Shown here in pieces: positions 1 to 5,500 of a DNA stretch of 6,617 nt. A program made the position numbers and the translations under genes. Under the pieces are notes generated by a model. That model saw only the letters and a program-made list of their open reading frames with translations, was not told where the DNA came from and searched no databases. The stretch lies in contig MHFC01000062.1 in assembly GCA_001804025.1 (NCBI GenBank), positions 6,248 through 12,864 on the forward strand, given 5' to 3'. Source of the DNA: Omnitrophica bacterium GWA2_52_8 (lineage in GTDB: Bacteria; Omnitrophota; Omnitrophia; Omnitrophales; Aquincolibacteriaceae). Position 1 is the first letter of the stretch. The number at the start of each line of letters is the position of its first letter.

Positions 1-933
1 CGACAAGACCATATACGTGGCGCCAAACAGTGTGTCGGGCCGGGTGGTATAGACGCGGATGACACTATTTTTGTCATTCCCGCATGTATTTTCCGCGACA
101 GGCGGATCAGCCTCAGGCTGAAGCGGGAATCTAGAACCTGGATCCCCGCCTTTCCCGCCCTTAACTGGGACCCCGCTGTCGGCGGTGGCGTGAGGATGAC
201 AATCAATAACAAAATCCACCTCTGCACCGGTGGATTTCCCGATCCAGTTGCGCTGCATCTCCTTGATCGATTCCGGCCAGTCCAGGAGTTCTAAATCCGT
301 GAGCAGGCGCTCGGCATACTTCGTAATTTTCAGCATCCACTGGCGCATCGGCTTTCGGATGACCGGATGACCTCCCCGCTCGCTTTTACCGTCAATCACT
401 TCTTCATTGGCCAGGACCGTTCCGAGGGCCGGACACCAGTTGACGGGGACTTCGGCCTCATATGCGAGGCCCTTTTCGTAAAGTTTCATGAAAATCCATT
501 GCGTCCAGTGATAATACTCCGGATCGGTCGTATTGACCTCCCGGTCCCAATCATAACTGAAGCCGACCTGCCGGATTTGCTTGCGGAAAGTGTTGATGTT
601 TTTTTCGGTCGTGACGCGAGGATGGGTGCCGGTTTCGATCGCATACTGCTCGGCGGGAAGCCCGAAGGCGTCCCAACCCATGGGGTGCAGAACATTAAAC
701 CCGCGCATCCGTTTGTAACGCGCGATCATGTCCGTCGCCGTATAGCCTTCGAGATGGCCGACGTGCAGGCCCGACCCCGAAGGATACGGGAACATGTCGA
801 GAATATAATATTTCGGTTTTTCGGAACCCGGCTCGCCGGGATCGGGCGAGCGGAAGGTCTTGCTCTTGACCCAGTGGTCCTGCCACTTGGCTTCTATGAC
901 ATCAAAAGGATAGGATTTAATGCCGCTGGCCAT
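1..933 (-). CDS. leuS: Leucyl-tRNA synthetase, N-terminal 311 codons (3' end beyond window)
   Basis: Cytoplasmic class I enzyme that joins leucine to tRNA-Leu. The translation begins [17 protein letters not shown] and has the [18 protein letters not shown] block with the HIGH-type motif HVGH at residues 57-60, then [29 protein letters not shown] and [15 protein letters not shown] (zinc-region equivalent). [13 protein letters not shown] leads into the CP1 editing domain, whose threonine-rich motif [11 protein letters not shown] is at about 296-306. The frame is open to base 1, so the rest of the editing domain, KMSKS and the anticodon-binding region lie outside. ATG 933 is the first start after an in-frame TGA about 33 nt upstream, and no clear Shine-Dalgarno is visible. 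The odd feature is about 44 extra residues (about 244-288) between EVDFVI and [11 protein letters not shown], encoded by a palindromic repeat. The family assignment is secure. Whether the insert is tolerated is inference. Confidence 0.96.
   Translation of the reverse strand, partial: MASGIKSYPFDVIEAKWQDHWVKSKTFRSPDPGEPGSEKPKYYILDMFPYPSGSGLHVGHLEGYTATDMIARYKRMRGFNVLHPMGWDAFGLPAEQYAIETGTHPRVTTEKNINTFRKQIRQVGFSYDWDREVNTTDPEYYHWTQWIFMKLYEKGLAYEAEVPVNWCPALGTVLANEEVIDGKSERGGHPVIRKPMRQWMLKITKYAERLLTDLELLDWPESIKEMQRNWIGKSTGAEVDFVIDCHPHATADSGVPVKGGKGGDPGSRFPLQPEADPPVAENTCGNDKNSVIRVYTTRPDTLFGATYMVLS
71..202. repeat. 132-bp palindromic repeat element inserted in frame in leuS
   Basis: The ends are inverted copies of TTGTCAT (71-77 and 196-202). 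An inner exact inverted pair is ATTCCCGC (76-83) with GCGGGAAT (123-130). The second half has GGATCCCCGCC and a diverged GGCGTGAGGATGACA end. This layout matches the TGTCATTCCCGC...GGGATGACA type of dispersed extragenic palindrome known in many bacteria. Its length is 44 codons exactly, and on the minus strand it is free of stops in the leuS frame. The encoded residues are rich in Gly, Pro, Asp and Lys and have no counterpart in ordinary LeuRS at this point. No clear target duplication can be seen. Confidence 0.75.
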
Positions 934-991
934 AACAAGGGTGAATCGTGAATGGTCCGTTAATCAATCGTTAATTCGAAGCGATCGGTTC

Positions 992-1021
992 ATATTAAAA
1001 ACTCCCGCATTTCTCAAACAA
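992..1021 (-). promoter_or_regulatory. Possible leuS promoter
   Basis: Read on the minus strand, TTGTTT (1016-1021) and TAATAT (992-997) are 18 bp apart. This would start a transcript near 985, with a leader of about 50 nt before leuS. The site overlaps a possible terminator, so one of the two readings may be wrong. Confidence 0.35.
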
Positions 1022-1029
1022 CCGCAGGA
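997..1029 (-). terminator. Possible weak intrinsic terminator after tRNA-Leu
   Basis: On the minus strand TCCTGC (1024-1029) can pair with GCGGGA (1003-1008, one G-U pair) across a 15-nt loop. It is followed by G and five T (997-1001). It would end the tRNA transcript before leuS. The stem is only 6 bp, so read-through into leuS is likely if it works at all. Confidence 0.35.
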
Positions 1030-1063
1030 AACCCTCTTAGGCCGGTTCGCGAACGGGTGTGAA

Positions 1064-1147
1064 TGCGAAGGGAGGGAGTCGAACCCTCACGGTGTTGCCA
1101 CCACCGGATTTTGAGTCCGGCGCGTCTGCCAGTTCCGCCACCCTCGC
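1064..1147 (-). tRNA. tRNA-Leu (anticodon CAA)
   Basis: This 84-nt type II tRNA reads UUG codons. The acceptor arm starts GCGAGGG and closes with CCTTCGC (one G-U pair), and A is the discriminator base as expected for leucine. The anticodon stem CCGGA/TCCGG encloses the loop CTCAAAA, which gives CAA. The long variable arm GGTG-GCAA-CACC and the T arm GAGGG-TTCGACT-CCCTC are intact. CCA is not encoded, since TTC follows. It lies 130 bp upstream of leuS on the same strand. A sigma70-type promoter at 1395-1423 precedes it by about 240 nt. Confidence 0.97.
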
Positions 1148-1174
1148 ATGCTTCGGGATGTTTTAAATGGAGCC

Positions 1175-1192
1175 CCGCGGGCATGCCCGCGG
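1175..1192. repeat. Perfect 18-bp palindrome, GCATGC centre
   Basis: CCGCGGGCATGCCCGCGG is fully self-complementary. It lies just upstream (in transcription) of tRNA-Leu and next to the dispersed repeat copy at 1197-1240. It has the same GCATGC centre as the palindrome at 1337-1354, which suggests a common origin or function. Confidence 0.7.
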
Positions 1193-1196
1193 TACC

Positions 1197-1240
1197 TTGA
1201 AACCCGCCTTCGCCCGTCGGGCTTCGGCGAGGTCCGTCCT
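1197..1240. repeat. Dispersed intergenic repeat, copy 1
   Basis: The 19-nt block TTGAAACCCGCCTTCGCCC (1197-1215) recurs exactly at 2203-2221. Similarity continues more loosely through TTCGG..G.. TCCGTCC. In both copies CCGCGGGC lies a short way before the block. It is GC-rich, lies between genes and shows no credible coding. Together with the palindromes at 1175-1192 and 1315-1362 it fills most of the geneless interval 1148-1394. Confidence 0.6.
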
Positions 1241-1314
1241 GCGCCCCCGCCAGAGGCGACATCCCGCCAAACATCACGGCGAGGCTCGCCAAGATTTGTG
1301 GCGGCTCGTCCGAA

Positions 1315-1362
1315 GCAGAAGACTTAGCGCATTCATCCCCGTGCATGCACGGGGTCTTCTGC
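1315..1362. repeat. Interrupted palindrome, 34 bp of self-complementary sequence
   Basis: The core CCCCGTGCATGCACGGGG (1337-1354) is a perfect palindrome. Its right side continues as TCTTCTGC (1355-1362), and the complementary GCAGAAGA sits at 1315-1322, separated from the core by 14 nt (1323-1336). Without those 14 nt the arms would form one perfect 34-bp palindrome. It lies in the presumed leader between the 1395-1423 promoter and tRNA-Leu. Confidence 0.7.
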
Positions 1363-1394
1363 GCAGGCGGATAAAGGACTTACAGTGTGCGGGG

Positions 1395-1423
1395 ATTGTA
1401 GCACAGGCTGGAAACACTGTCAT
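1395..1423 (-). promoter_or_regulatory. Sigma70-type promoter, probably for tRNA-Leu
   Basis: On the minus strand ATGACA (1418-1423, one mismatch to TTGACA) and TACAAT (1395-1400) are spaced exactly 17 bp. The expected start is near 1388, about 240 nt before the tRNA. No other gene lies between, so this is the best candidate promoter for tRNA-Leu and perhaps leuS. Confidence 0.6.
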
Positions 1424-1493
1424 TAGTACCGTCTGAAAAAAACCCATACTTCTCTTTCAAGCGTCAAGGAGCAACGGCCGGGTAAATCGAGGA

Positions 1494-1667
1494 TTAAATT
1501 TTTGCACGTCTAAAAAGAGTCTGTATTTTCTTGGTTTTTTTATCCAAGGCCAGAAAGTTCAAGTGATTAACCGCTTCAAGCCATTGAAGTTTATGCCTGA
1601 CGGACAACCGGCTGTATTCTATAATTTGTTTGGTTGTGACCGTGTAGGAATATCCTTTGTGTTTCAT
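1494..1667 (-). CDS. Small 57-residue hypothetical protein, downstream partner of nucleotidyltransferase gene
   Basis: The protein starts MKHKGYSYTVTTKQIIEYS and ends TLFRRAKI with a TAA stop. Its ATG overlaps the TGA of the preceding gene (ATGA), the usual sign of translational coupling. It is basic and lysine-rich, with a probable helical middle (RLSVRHKLQWLEAVNHL). The pattern LS...KLQWLEA.N resembles short proteins often encoded next to minimal nucleotidyltransferases, although I cannot name a family. No catalytic motif or membrane segment is visible. It may serve as the small partner (substrate carrier or antidote) of the neighbour. That role is inference. Confidence 0.65.
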   Translation of the reverse strand: MKHKGYSYTVTTKQIIEYSRLSVRHKLQWLEAVNHLNFLALDKKTKKIQTLFRRAKI

Positions 1668-2167
1668 ATTTTTTTTTGCCGCCTCATTCTTTTTATTTTT
1701 TTCAAAGCCTGAACATCCGAAAGGTCTTGAGCTCTTCCCGCTTTCCTTTTCATCCGGATAAGCTCATCGATTGAAACCAGAAAAATCCTGGTCAAACCCA
1801 CTCGCAAGATTTTGTTCTTTAAAGCCGACTTCTGATAATTCAACGAACCGTGAGTGAGGATATCAATTTCTTCATAAGGAATTTTAGGGTTATAGAGGGT
1901 AACCGCCAGCATCCCTTTTTCCTTCTTCTACTTGATCCAATTCTCGGGCTTTAAAAAATCATCAAGCGCGACCGGTATTTTCGGGCGATACCCTAATGTT
2001 TTAATTGCTTTTTTAAGCCGTTTGATATTGGCGTCAGAGGGGTCTATTAAAATGTCCAAATCGTTCGTCATGCGCGGAACACCGTACAGGTTCACGGCCA
2101 TGCCGCCGGCAACAAGATACCGGACTTTTTCCTTCTGAAGTTTTTTAAAAATACGTTCGTAGAACAT
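1664..2167 (-). pseudogene. Minimal nucleotidyltransferase-like gene interrupted by one in-frame TAG
   Basis: The two reading-frame pieces, 2167-1928 and 1927-1664, are in the same frame and are separated only by TAG at 1928-1930 (codon 80). Read through, they give a 167-position protein of the MNT/AbiEii-like nucleotidyltransferase group. It has VAGGMAVNLYG with the GG motif at 21-22, then R..NDLDILID with the Asp pair D36 and D38. After the stop comes YEEIDIL with the expected third Asp at D102, then ISIDELI-type sequence (VSIDELIRMKRKAGRAQDLSDVQALKKI), typical of the C-terminal helix of these proteins. The start at ATG 2167 is chosen because GGAG lies 4 nt upstream and the family homology begins there. 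An in-frame ATG at 2314 would add an unlikely extension through an RNA-like region and a repeat. Stopping at codon 80 removes the third metal-binding Asp, so the gene is probably dead unless the stop is read through. Substrate and role are unknown. Confidence 0.75.
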
Positions 2168-2171
2168 ACAA

Positions 2172-2175
2172 CTCC
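2172..2175 (-). promoter_or_regulatory. Ribosome binding site deciding the nucleotidyltransferase start
   Basis: GGAG on the minus strand, followed by TTGT and ATG 2167. It supports this start over the upstream in-frame ATG at 2314. Confidence 0.55.
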
Positions 2176-2250
2176 GCGGGCTTACGCACCTTCCCTTTGT
2201 TGTTGAAACCCGCCTTCGCCCCTTGAGTTTCGGTGCGTTCCGTTCCACAA
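2174..2250. repeat. Dispersed intergenic repeat, copy 2
   Basis: It shares CCGCGGGC (2174-2181) and the exact 19-nt block at 2203-2221 with the copy near tRNA-Leu, then a diverged TTCGGTG...CCGTTCC tail. Inverted pairs GGTGCGT (seen on plus as ACGCACC near 2184-2190, and GGTGCGT at 2232-2238) show that it can form a hairpin. It sits between the candidate RNA and the nucleotidyltransferase start, and it supplies part of that gene's leader. Confidence 0.5.
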
Positions 2251-2261
2251 AGAAGGGGGCA

Positions 2262-2418
2262 AACATGTCGCCGAAGATAAATGCGCCTTGACACTTGAAA
2301 TCGGGTGCTGCCATTTCAAGCGGGCAGAGTACCGTCTTCCCACAGAATCAAATGTCAGACGGCACTAAGGCTTCTGAATCTCCGCGTAAGTGCGAGATCT
2401 TTTCTACTTTGGCGGATG
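2262..2418 (-). ncRNA. Candidate structured RNA, about 155 nt, unassigned
   Basis: This stretch begins 7-8 nt after a good promoter and has several nested pairings on the minus strand. One hairpin pairs GATCTCGC with GCGGAGATT (about 2377-2399). A strong one pairs GTGCCGTCT (2357-2365) with AGACGGTAC (2329-2337, one G-U pair). A third pairs CTTGAAAT (2313-2320) with ATTTCAAG (2294-2301). GCCTT near 2368-2372 can pair with AAGGC near 2285-2289 to enclose the last two. The predicted 5' end ATCCGCC can pair with GGCGACAT near 2265-2272. There is no convincing protein. It could be a stand-alone RNA or a structured leader of the nucleotidyltransferase gene. The GAAGCCTTA stretch and the CTTGAA/TTCAAG hairpin faintly recall 6S RNA, but this is not enough to name it. 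Confidence 0.4.
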
Positions 2419-2424
2419 AATGCC

Positions 2425-2453
2425 AGTATAATCGATTCTTCCACTTCAAACAA
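2425..2453 (-). promoter_or_regulatory. Sigma70-type promoter before the candidate RNA and nucleotidyltransferase module
   Basis: On the minus strand TTGTTT (2448-2453) and TATACT (2425-2430) are spaced 17 bp, with a predicted start near 2417-2418. That start coincides with the 5' arm of the terminal helix of the candidate RNA. Confidence 0.6.
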
Positions 2454-2462
2454 ACACGATTT

Positions 2463-2486
2463 GGTACACGGTAATGCCGCCGGCAA
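2463..2486 (-). pseudogene. Possible remnant of a second nucleotidyltransferase gene
   Basis: These 24 nt match the glycine-motif region of the nucleotidyltransferase gene (2089-2112) at 21 of 24 positions, including 13 consecutive identical bases. Translated in the matching frame they read IAGGITV beside VAGGMAV. No further coding continues on either side. The match is short, so chance or a recombination scar remains possible. The rest of 2419-2538 holds only the promoter and AT-rich sequence with short TCACGA-type repeats. Confidence 0.3.
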
Positions 2487-2538
2487 TATTGACTCTTTAC
2501 AATTCACGACTCACGATCCATCATCTGTTTTTTCAAAA

Positions 2539-5500
2539 TCACGCCGACCGGAGGGCCTGGATTTCGGCGCGGACTTCGTTGGCAAGACCCGCGAGATAAC
2601 TTAAACCGCTGCGCACACCGTCCCAGGTCAATTGCGGAAATGCATTTGCCGCGGCATCGCGAAGTTCCGCGCGCAGCGGAGCAGCCTGCGAAAACATCTG
2701 AAGCAGCATGAGGGCTTCCTTGAATTCAAGACCCGCCACCGTTAATTGAGACATCAATGCCGCTTCGACCGTAAATCCGTGGTCGCGGATCGCCGCCCGC
2801 ATTTCCGGAGCTGCCGGAAACTCAAAAGGCGTGTCCGTCAAAACCCAGCTGTGGATTTCCCCCGCCAGCCCCATCTGCCGCAGCTGGTTGACTTCAAGCG
2901 GTCTGCGCTGCAAATCATAGGGCACGGCGATCAATTGACCAAAAGACGGCCTCACAAGCGCATGGACTGCCGGCTCATTATGAGCCTTCATATAAGCAAC
3001 GCCGGCGCGCTCATAGCGTGAAGTTAATTCATTACGAACCTCGTCCTGACTCACGTGTGCTGCGACAGCGCTTAGGATTGCCTCATGCACCACAAGTCCG
3101 GAACCTTGCAAATTGAGGAACGTACCCGTTTTCTTCTGATAGGCCTTGGCAAGCAGCTCCGGATGTTTCAAAAGAATTTTTGCCAGCGCCAGCGTCGTCT
3201 CATCCAGAGTTGCGGCCGGTGCCGCCGCAAAAGCGGACGGGACCGGTACCGCAAACCCGGCAAACGTTGATAATCCGGCCGCGATCATTTGGCCCGCGAT
3301 AAAACCTGCATTGATAATTTTCTCCCATCCCCGGAACCGTTCCTCCACCAAAACCCGCATCTGCTGTTGATTCAAAAGCAAGGCCATCAGCGTCTGGCCG
3401 TCCATACCTGAAATCGAATTCGAAAGACCGTTAAAGCGATCCGTCAGATCCTTTTTACGCACCTCGGCCCCGTTTTTCCAACCTTGCAGCGCTCCCGAAA
3501 GACCCTGAGTTTTAATCTCCGAAACGGCATTTCTCCCATTAATTCCATCAAGAAACATTTCTAACGCAGGGTTTGATTGCTGAGCTTCAAGGACCCCTTT
3601 CTCCGCGCCTGGAATTTCTGTTTCCGGCGCCGGCTGCACTGCGGCGTCAACAACGGTACGCGCGACGGAACGCTGTCCCGGCAGAGATTTCATTAAACTC
3701 TGCACGGGCGGCACTTGTTCATCAGGAACAAGTGTCCGAGTTCCTAGCGTTTGCTGTACCCCGCCATCGGGCGGGGTGCGCGCGTCGGAACGCCCGGCAC
3801 CCGACTGCGTCCTTAGAATATAATCAAGAAATTGATCGCGCAGCCGGTTATACAACAGGCCGATATTTCCGCCATATTGGAGGTTTTCATCCAATAAGTC
3901 CAAAAACTTTTTGATTTTTTGGGGACCCGGGGCCATAAACGCCGTCTCCGACATCGCAGCCGCTAAAAGCCCGCGCACATCTTCCCATTCCGCATCGGAG
4001 ATCTCCGGGAAAATATGTGCCCGGAAAACCGCCATATTTTCAAATTCCCTTTTAAATTCCTTGTTTCCCTGACGCGGCAGTATAAGTTGATAAAGAAAAT
4101 GCTCAAAAGGCGAGAGACCGGCCGTCCCTTCTTTGAAGGGGTCCCGGTTGTTTAATAGCGTCAGCAGCGCATCACGGTTTCCGGAGGTTTCATAAACGTG
4201 CTCATCATCAATTAAAAATGCCCTTTGCGCACCCTGTTTATCAATCGCATAAACAAGATTTTCAGGTTTCACGTCAACATAAAGGAACCCGGCACGCAGC
4301 ATCGCATTAAAATGGTCCAGCATGTCGCCAAGCACCCGTGTGCGCACCGCCTCATCCCTTGCCTGGGAGGCTTGATTCAGCGCACCCAACAGCGTGATCT
4401 CGCCTTTGCGCTGGGGATAGGCATTTAAAACCCACTCTTCCTGGCTCCCTTCATCTTCAATAATGACGTGGATATTTTCTTCCCGTTTAAAACCCAGCCC
4501 GGCCGCTTCTATTCTCGCGGAAAGACGGACCTGCTTATCTTCCTCAGGCTGCGTACGTGCCGTAATTTGGGAGGTCTCACGCTTGCTCATGCGGCGGACG
4601 GCTTTTAATACAAAACCCGAAAAATCGGCATCTTCAATGCCGAAAATATCCTTGTGTCCCGTCGAAGCACCGGGGATCGCTTGCAGTTTCAGCGCCTCCG
4701 TAACGCGGGACCACAATTCCTCATTCCATGCCTCCGGCCAATCCGAACCCGCCTGAGGCTTGTGCTGAAAAGGTCCGCGCAGAATCAAATTGATCGGACC
4801 CATCCGCGCGACGGAACTTCCGGTTCCTAGCGTTGGCTGTACCCCGCCATCAGGCGGGGTGCGCGCGTCGGAGCGCTGTCCCGGCAGAGATTTCATTAAA
4901 CTCTGCACGGGCGGCACTTGTTCATCAGGAACAAGTGTCCGAGCTCCAAGTGCTGGCTGTACCCCGCCATCGGGCGGGGTGCGCGCGTCGGAGCGCTGTC
5001 CCGGCAGAGATTTCTTTAAACTCTGCACGGGCGGCACTTGTTCATCAGGAACAAGTGTCCGAGCTCCACGCGCCGGCTGTACCGCTGCATCGGCGGCGGG
5101 AGATGTTGATTGTATCCGCGTTTCAGCCCGGACCACGGCGCTCGGACGCGCGGTCATCTCCAGGAGAAAATAAATCGCTTCTCCTTCAAACGCTTTCAGA
5201 CTAACCTGAATGTTTTCAAATTGCTGGGACTCAAAATAACTTTTTACTTCTTCACGCGAGGAAAACAAATTATCAAAACGATCCCGCAAGCGCCGATCTT
5301 CCTCCGCACTCAATATTCCGCGCGGAATATAAATCCGCCGATCCTCTACAAAGGGCGCAAACTGTTTTAAGACGGCTAAATATTTCGACGACGCGGTCCG
5401 AAGCAAGCCTTGAATAGCACCGGCAAGCGAACCGCCTTTCGCTTGATTGCGTGAGTTAACCGCTGCATTAATTTCCGAAGCTAAAAATTGCACCGCAGAA

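Noticed and set aside
367..951. 194-codon open frame on the plus strand
   Set aside because: It is antisense to leuS, whose minus-strand translation carries clear LeuRS motifs through the same bases.
934..1063. T-box leader for leuS
   Set aside because: No specifier stem or T-box sequence could be seen in the short space between tRNA-Leu and leuS.
1014..1346. 110-codon minus-strand open frame
   Set aside because: It passes straight through tRNA-Leu and palindromic repeats, so it is not a credible protein.
1430..1493. Terminator after the 57-codon gene
   Set aside because: There is a run of T on the minus strand near 1436-1442 but no convincing stem before it.
2168..2314. N-terminal extension of the nucleotidyltransferase frame from ATG 2314
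   Set aside because: It runs through the candidate RNA and a dispersed repeat and has no family similarity. ATG 2167 has GGAG 4 nt upstream.
2262..2418. Assignment as 6S RNA
   Set aside because: It shares only short motifs (GAAGCCTTA, CTTGAA/TTCAAG). The long closing stem and central bubble typical of 6S could not be shown, so it is left unassigned.
4843..5082. CRISPR-like array
   Set aside because: The repeat period is 120 bp with no variable spacers, and the unit is coding and in frame with flanking domains.
4790..5204. Plus-strand open frames with repeated Cys/Ser/Arg-rich peptides
   Set aside because: They are shadows of the GC-rich repeat modules of the large minus-strand gene.
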